From JAAZZY01 sp964612505 (GTDB lineage: Bacteria; Chlamydiota; Chlamydiia; Chlamydiales; JAAZZY01), in contig CAZTEX010000013.1 in NCBI GenBank assembly GCA_964612505.1, positions 1-64,000 of the forward strand: a stretch of DNA of 64,000 nucleotides, given 5' to 3'. The position numbers and the translations under genes are program-made. This document shows positions 16,562 to 24,610 of this stretch, one piece after another (position 1 is the stretch's first letter; each line of letters begins with the position of its first letter). Below the pieces are notes generated by a model. That model had not been told where the DNA came from and searched no databases. It was given only the letters and a program-made list of their open reading frames with translations.

Positions 16562-17530
16562 TTATTTAAACCGCAATTGAAAACGACTAAGGGCTCTATC
16601 TTTTACCTCATCAAGATCTTCTTTTGGAATCTTATGCCCTGTTAAGTCGAGGAAAGGATTATCAAGCTGAAGCTTGAATATCGAATCGGGCAAGCTTTTA
16701 ATCGGGTTATGAGAAATGTTCAAGATGGCTAAATTCTTCTTGAGATAACCTATATCCTCAGGAAGAGCTGTCAGCCGATTATTATTTAAATATAGCTCTT
16801 GTAATTTAGCAAAATCACTTAAATTTAATGAAAAATTTTCAATGGCATTCTTACCTAGATTAAGAACTTCTAAATTTCTGAATTGATCAGAATAGCGGGA
16901 TATGGATCCTAAAGAAGTCAGTATATTCTGTGCTAGAGAAAGCACTCGCAAAGCTTTCATCCCCCCAATGACTGGAGGAAATTCAAGCATCGCATTGTTC
17001 TCTAGATTGAGAACCTCTAATTTTTTTAGGTTCTCAGCACTTCTAGGAAGCTCCCCTAAAGTATTATTGCTTAGATCCAATTCTTTTAACTGATGTAAGT
17101 TCCCAAAATGTTCTGGTAAAGAGGTTAACCCCAATCCTTTTAGATCTAATGATTCACCCCCATTGTCAATGCACTCTCTAATCAAGTTCGCTGCCCTGAT
17201 TCTGTTTTGCTTTCCATGGGTATCAGCGGCTTTGTTGGCCCAACCATCAAGCTCTTGCTCCAAAATGATATAATCCATGGCTTGTTTGGCTGCCTCGCTC
17301 ACACTCGGGTCCAAACTATTTACATGAACAAATGTCTTTCCATCCAGTGAAAAGGTGCGTTGGTGGAATTGTTGTACAGGTGTCATCGCCTCGGGCTTTT
17401 CTGTAGAACACTTGAGCTTGACTTTATGCTTTCCCCATTGAAGAGTTAAATCTGCTTGTTGTTTGGAGTCAGCTTTTCCTAGTTCATAGCTAAAATTGTT
17501 AGCTCCAGATATTGGTTGAAATGCAGACAT
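16562..17530 (-). CDS. Leucine-rich-repeat protein, putative secreted effector
   Basis: Residues 126-298 form about seven leucine-rich repeats with the LxxLxLxxNxLxxLP pattern (for example LKELDLSNNTLGELP). The 30 residues before them (LDGWANKAADTHGKQNRIRA, then ANLIREC) look like the helical cap that precedes the LRRs of SspH/IpaH/YopM-type effectors, where W, R and C sit at similar spacing before LTSLP. No NEL ubiquitin-ligase domain follows; the protein stops at residue 322. There is no signal peptide, compatible with type III secretion. The first 90 residues are unassigned. LRR content is certain; effector role is inferred from the cap and genome context. Confidence 0.85.
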   Translation of the reverse strand: MSAFQPISGANNFSYELGKADSKQQADLTLQWGKHKVKLKCSTEKPEAMTPVQQFHQRTFSLDGKTFVHVNSLDPSVSEAAKQAMDYIILEQELDGWANKAADTHGKQNRIRAANLIRECIDNGGESLDLKGLGLTSLPEHFGNLHQLKELDLSNNTLGELPRSAENLKKLEVLNLENNAMLEFPPVIGGMKALRVLSLAQNILTSLGSISRYSDQFRNLEVLNLGKNAIENFSLNLSDFAKLQELYLNNNRLTALPEDIGYLKKNLAILNISHNPIKSLPDSIFKLQLDNPFLDLTGHKIPKEDLDEVKDRALSRFQLRFK

Positions 17531-17717
17531 AGCCTAGGTTCCCTCTTGTTCATCCATATTAGCAGCAAATATACTAGCTTTCATTTAGTTTCAAGTAGAT
17601 TATTTATTCAGAAAATATCTACCAGACAAACTTTCAACACGTTAATTAAGAATAACATAAAACTTTTAAATATTACAGAGATGCTAAAATTGCAAAGGCT
17701 TTTTCCCTCTTGGGAAA

Positions 17718-17747
17718 TTGACAAATACTTTGTATAAAAAATAGACT
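17718..17747 (+). promoter_or_regulatory. Possible promoter with adjacent inverted repeat, upstream of the phosphatase gene
   Basis: A consensus -35 hexamer TTGACA (17718-17723) is followed after 18 bases by TAGACT (17742-17747). Directly before the -35 lies the inverted repeat TTTCCC-TCTT-GGGAAA (17702-17717), which could be an operator. The gene starts 54 bases downstream. Confidence 0.4.
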
Positions 17748-17800
17748 CATCCTATTATCCATCTAGCCATTTAAAAACTTTTGAAGAAGAAGAGAGCCTG

Positions 17801-18784
17801 ATGAATCATTCATATCCTTTCCCTTACCCGCCCAATCCTTTAAGTCATCACAGCATGATTTCTCTTCCCCAAGAAGCGATCGATGCTCGCTTTTTAGAAG
17901 TACAAAGGGCTGTTGAGTTGCGGTGGAATGAGGTAATCCAAAAATGGTCTTTTCCCAAGTACCAATTGCGTCAAGATGAGGCCCCTCGAATTCAAGAGTT
18001 TAGCCATTTTGATAAAATAAGATTTTATTTACACATAGATACACAAAAGTTCCCCTATCAAGCTAAACCTGAATTTAAACTAGCTCAAGATATTTTTATC
18101 CATCATCGCTATCGACAACCCAATTGTATTACTTTTGAGCATTCCAAAGCCGATGATTCCTATAACTGCACTTGTGTGAGTGTGGGAAGAAAAAGATTTT
18201 TTGCTTTAGATGGCCCTACAGCTGAAACTCTTAAATATTTCTACCGATTGCTGGCCAATTGGGATGTTAAAACCTTGATTTGTTTAACAGACCAGGAAGA
18301 AAATGGAATTCCTAAATGCTTTCCATACTGGGCAGAAAAAACTTTAGAAGAAGAGAGCGTTTTTCACTTACCGATCGAAGGATCCTATCAGTCTTCTATT
18401 GACCTGTGGGAGAAAAAAAAGATCCTTTTTCATCATTTGCCAGAGTGGAAAGATGGCTGCGCCATCGATGTTAAAACATTGATTGATGCCGTTAATAAAG
18501 TTCGAAAACAAAACGCTGCCAATGACATTATCGCTGTGCACTGCAGCGGAGGTGTTGGAAGAACAGGCACTTTCATAGCTGCTTTTTATTTATTAGAAGA
18601 AATTGATCGGCAAACCAACGAAGGGACTGGACCTGCTGATGTTGAATTAAGCATCGCAGAGCTTTTTTTAAAGCTCAACCTTCACCGCCCATTAATGGTG
18701 GCAGAAGAGGCGCAATATCTTGTTCTTTTTAAAATGGTCGATTATTATTTAGAAGAGCTGCTCTCAAAAAAGCTTAAGGTGTGA
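17801..18784 (+). CDS. Classical protein tyrosine phosphatase, putative effector
   Basis: The 327-residue protein contains the PTP signature HCSGGVGRTG (nucleophile C248, R254). It keeps a WPD-loop equivalent in which proline is replaced (W216-K-D218, with D218 as the likely general acid). It also has a C-terminal HRPLMVAEEAQYLVLF segment like the Q-loop region of eukaryotic-type PTPs. It should remove phosphate from phosphotyrosine in proteins. No signal peptide is present; tyrosine phosphatases of this class in host-associated bacteria (YopH, SptP) are usually type III effectors, so action in the host is likely. GAGAG precedes the ATG. The gene overlaps the convergent methyltransferase gene by 11 bases. 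Family is strong; secretion is inferred. Confidence 0.9.
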   Translation: MNHSYPFPYPPNPLSHHSMISLPQEAIDARFLEVQRAVELRWNEVIQKWSFPKYQLRQDEAPRIQEFSHFDKIRFYLHIDTQKFPYQAKPEFKLAQDIFIHHRYRQPNCITFEHSKADDSYNCTCVSVGRKRFFALDGPTAETLKYFYRLLANWDVKTLICLTDQEENGIPKCFPYWAEKTLEEESVFHLPIEGSYQSSIDLWEKKKILFHHLPEWKDGCAIDVKTLIDAVNKVRKQNAANDIIAVHCSGGVGRTGTFIAAFYLLEEIDRQTNEGTGPADVELSIAELFLKLNLHRPLMVAEEAQYLVLFKMVDYYLEELLSKKLKV

Positions 18785-19433
18785 ACCAAAAGTAGTCCCC
18801 AGTATATCCCACTTTTTTAAAGAAAGCTTTCCATTCATCGACATGCTTAATCGTTTTTGCCGTTAGATTCCAAGCATGCATGAGCTCTTTTTCTTTTTCG
18901 TTACGATAAGCATCGACTGTAATAAAACTATGAGATTTGGAAACTCGCTCTATTTCTTGAAGAGCAATCGCACATTCTTCCTCTTCAAAATTATGCAAAG
19001 TTGTAATTGAAATAGCTAAATCAAAAGAGTTGTCTTCAAATTGTAATTTTCGAGCATCTCCGATCAAGAGAAATGCTTTAATAGGTTCAATGGCATTTTC
19101 AATGGCGTATTCTGAAACATCAATCCCGCGCACTTGGATTCCTGGAAGGAGGTTTTTAAAATCATAAAGCATAAAACCTTTAGCGCATCCGACATCCAAA
19201 ACAGTGCTTTTTTCAGTAAGTCCATAAAATTTTTTAAAAGTTGGAACAACCGGTTGCCAAAAGCGAGGGTGGTAATTAAATCCGCCATAACCAGTTTTTC
19301 GATCTCCATCAAAAAATTCTTTACCAAATTGTCTAGCTATTTGACGATCTTCTTCTGTTTTAGTGGCCCCTCTTTCTGCAACATTTCTTTTTGATCGAGG
19401 GTAATTAACCATTAAATTGACTTCTCTGCCCAT
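18774..19433 (-). CDS. SAM-dependent methyltransferase
   Basis: The 219-residue protein has the class I methyltransferase fold: motif I VLDVGCAKG (about 77-85), an acidic residue after the second strand (RGIDVSEY), and LAISITTLHNFE as the motif IV region. It is last in the ten-gene sugar operon, starting ten bases after the SDR gene, with AGGAAAG before its ATG. It most likely methylates a hydroxyl or carbon of the sugar made by this operon. It overlaps the end of the convergent phosphatase gene by 11 bases. Family is strong; the sugar substrate is inferred from position. Confidence 0.82.
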   Translation of the reverse strand: MGREVNLMVNYPRSKRNVAERGATKTEEDRQIARQFGKEFFDGDRKTGYGGFNYHPRFWQPVVPTFKKFYGLTEKSTVLDVGCAKGFMLYDFKNLLPGIQVRGIDVSEYAIENAIEPIKAFLLIGDARKLQFEDNSFDLAISITTLHNFEEEECAIALQEIERVSKSHSFITVDAYRNEKEKELMHAWNLTAKTIKHVDEWKAFFKKVGYTGDYFWFTP

Positions 19434-19443
19434 TGACTCTTTC

Positions 19444-20442
19444 CTATAATTTATGTTGATAATCCAGCGGTTCTTTAGTCATCTCGCGGAAATTTTCATC
19501 AACCCATTCTATCGTATCTCCAATTCCATCCTCAAGAGATATTGTTGGTTTCCAGCCAAAGGCCTCTCTCGCTTTTGTCGAGTCAATAATATAGGCTTTA
19601 TCTTGCCCGAGCCTTTCCCCCACAATCTCCACAACATCCTGAAATCGAACACGCATTTTATCACAAATTAAATGAATTAAGTCGCAAATAGCAATCCCCT
19701 CTCCATCTGGAGATAGGTGATAGATCTCCCCAGGCTTCCCATTTAACATAATGGCAAGCTCTCCTTTAGAAATATCTCGAATGTGAATATAAGATTTTAC
19801 AGCTTTCCCTCCTCCATCGAGAGGTATTTTTTTACCCATCTTGATATAAAGAGCCACCCTAGGAACTATTTTAAATAACGATTGTCCCCTTCCATAAACA
19901 TTGGTGGACCGAACCATGCACATAGGAAGTCCATAGTTTTTAAAGAAGGTAAAAAGAGATAAATCCCCGGCTGCTTTTGAAGCCGCATAGGGAGTACTAG
20001 GGTTTAGCCCGGCTGTTTCTGTGATTTTATTTTCACAAGATCCATACACTTCGGGTGTAGAAATGTGAACAAATTTTTTGATAAATGAAAACTGCGTTAA
20101 AAGTTTTCCTAGCTTGGTGACAGCAACTGCATTAGTCATAAACCAATCTTCAGGCTTAGTCCAACTAGGACCCACTTCTACTAATGCAGCAAAGTTAACC
20201 ACATAATCGGGTCTCTCTTTTTCGATCAGTTTTTCAAGAGGGCTCAAATCTTGATTTATATCCATTTGAAAAAAGCGATAGTTTTCACTGGATTGCTTTT
20301 TAAACGTTAAAAAAAAGGGAGGTTTTTCCTTCGAGCGACTAATGCCAATAACGTCATATTCTTTGGTTTCAAGAAGGAGATCAATAAAATCAATTCCCGA
20401 AAAAGAATTACTTCCTATTACAATTACTTTTTTCTTTGTCAT
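19444..20442 (-). CDS. NAD(P)-dependent nucleotide-sugar epimerase/dehydratase (SDR)
   Basis: An extended short-chain dehydrogenase of about 332 residues. It has a slightly altered Rossmann motif (GSNSFSG), HISTPEVYG with the catalytic serine/threonine, and YAASK supplying the YxxxK pair. These enzymes oxidise C4 of a nucleotide sugar and then epimerise, dehydrate or reduce it. The ATG at 20442 is used because it lies one base after the stop of the E1-beta gene; an upstream in-frame start would overlap it. The closest general look is the dTDP-glucose/GDP-mannose dehydratase group, but the exact reaction is not readable. Confidence 0.85.
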   Translation of the reverse strand: MTKKKVIVIGSNSFSGIDFIDLLLETKEYDVIGISRSKEKPPFFLTFKKQSSENYRFFQMDINQDLSPLEKLIEKERPDYVVNFAALVEVGPSWTKPEDWFMTNAVAVTKLGKLLTQFSFIKKFVHISTPEVYGSCENKITETAGLNPSTPYAASKAAGDLSLFTFFKNYGLPMCMVRSTNVYGRGQSLFKIVPRVALYIKMGKKIPLDGGGKAVKSYIHIRDISKGELAIMLNGKPGEIYHLSPDGEGIAICDLIHLICDKMRVRFQDVVEIVGERLGQDKAYIIDSTKAREAFGWKPTISLEDGIGDTIEWVDENFREMTKEPLDYQHKL

Positions 20443-20443
20443 C

Positions 20444-21511
20444 TTAAAAAGGCCCTGTAAATGCATTGTCAGGAACATCAAGATATTTTTTTTGACGATC
20501 CAGAATCATTTGTTTTAAATCGACTTTTTTCCCAAGGAGCTTTTTGATCGCATAAATAATATCTTGGCTATTTGGATAATAATGATTAGTTAAAGCCCAG
20601 CTTGTGGGAGCGTAGCAATCTGGCAAAGTGATTCGAATAGGTGGGGCTAACAAATCATGAAACGCCTGTTCAACAACGAGTGTAATTATTTCTGAAGCAA
20701 GCCCCAGTGTTTTCCAGCTTAAATCTGCCACCACTAAACGCCTGGTTTTCTTTACCGATTTTAAGATAGTCTCTGTATCTAATGGTTTAATTGTTCTTAA
20801 ATCAATGAGTTCTACAGAAATCTTTTCTTCTTTAAGTTGTTGAACCGCTTTAATCGCTTCAATTGTCATATAAGAAGAGCTCACAACGGTTACATCACTT
20901 CCTTCTTCTAGAATTTTAGCTTTACCTAAGGGTTCGATAAAATAACTTGTCGGAACCTTATCCACAATATTGTAGAGCCATCGATGCTCGATAAACATGA
21001 CAGGATTAGGATCTAAAATAGATGCATTTAAAAGACCTTTGGCATCACGTGCAGATGTTGGCATAACCACTTTTAAACCGGGAAAATGAGCAAACATAGC
21101 ATGGAGATTTTGCGAATGTTGTGGACCTTGCCCCCACCCCATTCCCACAATCAACCGAATCACTAAGGGAACTTGCATTTGTCCATTAAACATATAATGC
21201 CATTTAGCGGCGCTATTGACAATCTGGTCTAAAGCAAGCAACGCAAAGTCTACTCGCTGATGAGTCATAATGGGTTTCATCCCCATAATGGCGCTCCCAA
21301 TAGCAATGCCTGTCATTCCATTTTCTGAAGTGGGCATATCCATCACGCGATGCTCGCCATATTTTTTTTGCAAGCCCAGCGTAGTACCAAAAATCCCTTT
21401 AGGATCTGGCACACCTAGACCCATCACATAAACACTAGGATCCTTTGCCAAATTATCATCTAAGGATTGACGCAAAGCTTCTGCAAAGTTAATCGTTTGT
21501 AATTCAAGCAT
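20444..21511 (-). CDS. Thiamine-enzyme E1 beta-like subunit (PdhB/AcoB type) in a sugar operon
   Basis: The 355-residue protein matches the E1 beta subunit of 2-oxoacid dehydrogenases. It has the conserved catalytic glutamate in PTSENGMTG, the DFALLALDQIVNSAAK segment that contacts the alpha subunit, and a C-terminal transketolase-like half (EEGSDVTVVSSS onward). It pairs with the E1-alpha gene, which it overlaps by eight bases. E1 heterotetramers decarboxylate a 2-oxoacid and hold the two-carbon unit on thiamine diphosphate. No E2 or E3 gene is present. In avilamycin synthesis, the similar pair AviB1/AviB2 adds a two-carbon branch to a sugar, and a comparable role is a reasonable inference here. 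Confidence 0.88.
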   Translation of the reverse strand: MLELQTINFAEALRQSLDDNLAKDPSVYVMGLGVPDPKGIFGTTLGLQKKYGEHRVMDMPTSENGMTGIAIGSAIMGMKPIMTHQRVDFALLALDQIVNSAAKWHYMFNGQMQVPLVIRLIVGMGWGQGPQHSQNLHAMFAHFPGLKVVMPTSARDAKGLLNASILDPNPVMFIEHRWLYNIVDKVPTSYFIEPLGKAKILEEGSDVTVVSSSYMTIEAIKAVQQLKEEKISVELIDLRTIKPLDTETILKSVKKTRRLVVADLSWKTLGLASEIITLVVEQAFHDLLAPPIRITLPDCYAPTSWALTNHYYPNSQDIIYAIKKLLGKKVDLKQMILDRQKKYLDVPDNAFTGPF

Positions 21512-22466
21512 AGATATGATTTAAGAGCTCCTGCTCGGGTGGAAAGGGACTGTGTTTGGCAAATTCAAAAGCCTCGTCTATTTCACCTTGAATTTTACGT
21601 TCCATACTTTCTATTTCAGACTTTGTTATTAGATTATTTGCTATTAGCTTTTTCTCCATACGCAAAATGGGACATTGAGCTTTCCAGGAGTCCACTTCTT
21701 CTTGAGAGCGATATCCAAGCGCCACATCATAACCAGGACCACAATGCTCTCGATACCGATAAGTTGTAAATTCAAGTAATCTAGGACCTTTTTTATCTCT
21801 GATTTCATCAATTGCGCGACTTGAAATTTTTGCGACTTCTTCTAAATCATTTCCATCTCCAACTGATGTTACGATTCCATGAGCTTCTGCAATTTTAGGA
21901 ATACTTCTCTCTTTGGGCTGACGCACTTCCATTGGAGAATAAACCGAATAAAAGTTACTTTCACAAAGAAATAAAATAGGAAGCTGCTTTAATGCTGCAA
22001 AGTTAATTCCCTCTAAGAAGACCCCTTCTTCAGTCATTGCTTCCCCAAAGAATATCACTGTAACATGATCTTCTTTTTTCATTTGGGTAGCAAGGGCCAC
22101 TCCAATAGCAATGGGAAAAGAACCTCCCACAATGGGCGTTGATCCAAGTAGATTCACTTTATGATCGACTAAATGCATTGAGCCTCCTTTTCCACCACAA
22201 CAACCACTTTGCTTCCCATAAAGCTCGGCAATCATTGATTTCAGATCGCCCCCTTTGGCCAAATAATGGGCATGGGCTCGATGGGTACTCATGATATAAT
22301 CAGAGATTTTGAGTTGGGAACAAACCCCAACAGCCACCGCTTCTTGTCCTATACTAAGATGGACAGGACATCGCATTTCTTGCTCATGATAGCGATTTGC
22401 AATAGCTTCTTCGACTCTTCGAATACGAAGGCTTTGAAAAAAAAAGTCCTTGAGCTGTTCTTTCAA
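21504..22466 (-). CDS. Thiamine-enzyme E1 alpha-like subunit with divergent ThDP motif
   Basis: The 320-residue protein is E1 alpha in length and overall pattern: RRVEEAIANRYHEQEMRCPV, HLSIGQEAVAVG, STHRAHAHYLAKGGD and GCCGGKGGSMHL. The thiamine-diphosphate motif is unusual. Where the family has GDG and a later NN, this protein has GEAMTEEGVF and ESNFYS, so the magnesium-binding aspartate is replaced by glutamate. The start is a TTG at 22466 with GGAG eight bases before it. It lies 14 bases after the nucleotidyltransferase-kinase gene and overlaps the E1-beta gene. Activity may differ from ordinary decarboxylation; the divergence could also mean altered cofactor binding. Confidence 0.88.
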   Translation of the reverse strand: MKEQLKDFFFQSLRIRRVEEAIANRYHEQEMRCPVHLSIGQEAVAVGVCSQLKISDYIMSTHRAHAHYLAKGGDLKSMIAELYGKQSGCCGGKGGSMHLVDHKVNLLGSTPIVGGSFPIAIGVALATQMKKEDHVTVIFFGEAMTEEGVFLEGINFAALKQLPILFLCESNFYSVYSPMEVRQPKERSIPKIAEAHGIVTSVGDGNDLEEVAKISSRAIDEIRDKKGPRLLEFTTYRYREHCGPGYDVALGYRSQEEVDSWKAQCPILRMEKKLIANNLITKSEIESMERKIQGEIDEAFEFAKHSPFPPEQELLNHIYA

Positions 22467-22480
22467 TTTCGCAACTCCTT

Positions 22481-24010
22481 CTATTTTAAAAGGACGGTAA
22501 TGTATTTTAGAAAAGGAATTTTTTCAATGCATTTTTTATTGCCCACAATCTGGACATCTAACGCTGCCGCTGCTGATCCTAAAAATCCTGCAACTTTGAT
22601 ATCTTGTTTACAAGCTAAGCTCAGCGCTGACAAAGCTAAATAACTATCACCTGCTCCTAATCTATCGACAACTTTTTCAGTAAATGCAGGGAGAGAATAC
22701 GTTTTTTTCTTTTGATCAAATACTGTGACCCCTTGAACCCCTTGGGTCACACTTAAATAAGGGCAATGAAGTTTGTTGCAGACTTGGGTAATTAATGTTT
22801 CTAAATCACTCTTTTGATCATGAGTTGTTAGACGAAGCTCAGGCTCATTGAGTGATACGTAATTGGCTCGATTATATTTTGTAATGACATGATAGCCTCT
22901 ATTCCCACTATTAATTTGTGTATTGATCGCAAGAAAAGTGGGGACTTGTGAAATCGCTTCATTTAAGCGAGGATTAATAAATCCATTGCCAAAGTCTGCA
23001 ACAATCACTAAATCAAAAGAGCTACCTTTTTGCTTTAAAAATTGGATGATGTTGTCTGTTTGCTCTTGATTTAAGAGCTCCTGTAAAGAGGAATATGTTT
23101 CAAACAATTTTGTTAAAAAGACCCCATCTTTTTGAATATAGCGCTTTTTAATCAGTGTTTTAATGTCATTAGAAGTGATAAACTCTCGCTCAATGTTGCT
23201 CTTAAGTCCGTTACTTATGTCTACTTCTTCTGAAAATGTTCCTGTAGCAGTGAGCAGCGTCACACGATCACAAAAATCAGCTACATGATTGGCAACTGCA
23301 AAAGCACCCCCTAGAAAAGACTCTGAGTAGCTCTCTTGAGCCACTAAATGGACCCCTTTCCCTGCCATTCCCAAAGGTGAAACATAAGCATATTGGTCAA
23401 TGATGGCATCGCCAATCACCAAGACATTGAGTTTTTTAAATTCTTCAATATATTGGCTAATTTTATCATAGCTATAATCGATTTTAAAGTTTTTGATAAA
23501 ATGGCGAAATTGGCTCGAAGAATCTCCAAAATAGGAATTTAATAATTTAGTAGAACTAAAAACAATGTCATTGGTGTAAATAATTTTTCCACCCGCATTC
23601 TCAACTGCTAGGGCTTCTAATTTAATTTTTCCTGTTACATCTTGCTCATGCTTTTTATACTCTGCTCCTTTAACATAATAATCAGGGGCAACCTCTTCTA
23701 TGACTTTAATTCCATCTGGATTGTCATTTAAAATAACGTAATCAACAACACCAATGGCAGCTATAGAATCCATCCTTAAATCTTGATCAAAGACTGGACG
23801 ATCAGGCCCTTTATTTACATATCGATTGGCAGTCACCGCAACAACTAAAATATCCCCTTGCTCTTTCGCAGTCTGAAAATGTTTAATATGCCCTGGATGA
23901 ACAAGGTCAAAGACTCCTAAACAAAGAACTATTTTTTTGCCTAAAGCTCTCTCTTTGATTAGTTCTTCTTTTAAGATCTCTATAGATAACTTTTTTTCCA
24001 GTGTTTTCAT
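22481..24010 (-). CDS. Fused nucleotidyltransferase + PfkB sugar kinase (HldE-like, domain order reversed)
   Basis: The 509-residue protein has an N-terminal cytidylyltransferase-type domain (about 25-165, with GVFDLVHPGHIKHF containing the HxGH motif) and a C-terminal PfkB-family kinase (about 190-505, ending in VVDRLGAGDSYLA with the GAGD catalytic motif). These are the same two activities as HldE, which phosphorylates C1 of heptose-7-phosphate and adds ADP. HldE has the kinase first; here the order is the opposite. The ATG overlaps the stop of the GmhA-like gene (ATGA), linking the isomerase, kinase and transferase steps. A heptose-like substrate is inferred; the nucleotide used cannot be read. 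Confidence 0.88.
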   Translation of the reverse strand: MKTLEKKLSIEILKEELIKERALGKKIVLCLGVFDLVHPGHIKHFQTAKEQGDILVVAVTANRYVNKGPDRPVFDQDLRMDSIAAIGVVDYVILNDNPDGIKVIEEVAPDYYVKGAEYKKHEQDVTGKIKLEALAVENAGGKIIYTNDIVFSSTKLLNSYFGDSSSQFRHFIKNFKIDYSYDKISQYIEEFKKLNVLVIGDAIIDQYAYVSPLGMAGKGVHLVAQESYSESFLGGAFAVANHVADFCDRVTLLTATGTFSEEVDISNGLKSNIEREFITSNDIKTLIKKRYIQKDGVFLTKLFETYSSLQELLNQEQTDNIIQFLKQKGSSFDLVIVADFGNGFINPRLNEAISQVPTFLAINTQINSGNRGYHVITKYNRANYVSLNEPELRLTTHDQKSDLETLITQVCNKLHCPYLSVTQGVQGVTVFDQKKKTYSLPAFTEKVVDRLGAGDSYLALSALSLACKQDIKVAGFLGSAAAALDVQIVGNKKCIEKIPFLKYITVLLK

Positions 24011-24609
24011 AATTCTATTTTTGTTGCTGCTTTATTAATATTATTTATTTTTTGAGCCCAGGCATCGACAAACGTATGCAAAATAAAAAAATGAGCTGTT
24101 TCAACTAAACCATAATCACAAACCCCTGTCCAGATATTAATATCACCCATTTTTCTAAGGGGGTTTTCTTTTTGGAATCCACTTAAAGTAATAATAATCC
24201 CATTTTTCTCTTTGATAGCCTTGCAAGCATTTAAAATACTTTTCGACTGACCCGAGCTACTAATGGCAATTAAAATATCTTTCTCATGAGCTATTGTTTC
24301 TAATGGTTTTGAAAAAATAGTTTCATACCCATAATCATTTCCCATACAGGTTAAAGTACTACTATCAGAAAGAGAAAAAGCAGGAGCTTTGACAACATTC
24401 ATTAAATCAATCACATGGTGAGAAGCAATGCCACTACTCCCCCCATTGCCAATAACAAAAATCTTTCTTTTTAACTTAAGCGATTCTGAGTAGACCCCAT
24501 GAACTTTTTCTTGCACCTGTTCATAAATAAGTTGCGTATCTTTGGACGTAAACTGCGTTTTTTCTATCAATTCTTGAAAATCGGCAATACGTTTTAATAA
24601 AAAGGACAT
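24007..24609 (-). CDS. gmhA: GmhA-like sugar-phosphate isomerase (SIS domain)
   Basis: This 200-residue single SIS-domain protein has GmhA-type motifs: GNGGSSGIASHH, TCMGNDYGYETIF, AISSSGQSKSIL and a C-terminal ETAHFFILH with the E-x-x-H-x-x-x-H pattern of active-site residues. GmhA converts sedoheptulose 7-phosphate to D-glycero-D-manno-heptose 7-phosphate, the first step of heptose synthesis. It sits one base after the SDR gene and overlaps the kinase/nucleotidyltransferase gene by four bases. A GmhA-like enzyme beside HldE-like domains supports a heptose or heptose-like pathway. A different ketose phosphate substrate remains possible. Confidence 0.8.
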   Translation of the reverse strand: MSFLLKRIADFQELIEKTQFTSKDTQLIYEQVQEKVHGVYSESLKLKRKIFVIGNGGSSGIASHHVIDLMNVVKAPAFSLSDSSTLTCMGNDYGYETIFSKPLETIAHEKDILIAISSSGQSKSILNACKAIKEKNGIIITLSGFQKENPLRKMGDINIWTGVCDYGLVETAHFFILHTFVDAWAQKINNINKAATKIEL

Positions 24610-24610
24610 T

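Noticed and set aside
22481..24010. Ordinary HldE
   Set aside because: The domain order is nucleotidyltransferase then kinase, opposite to HldE.
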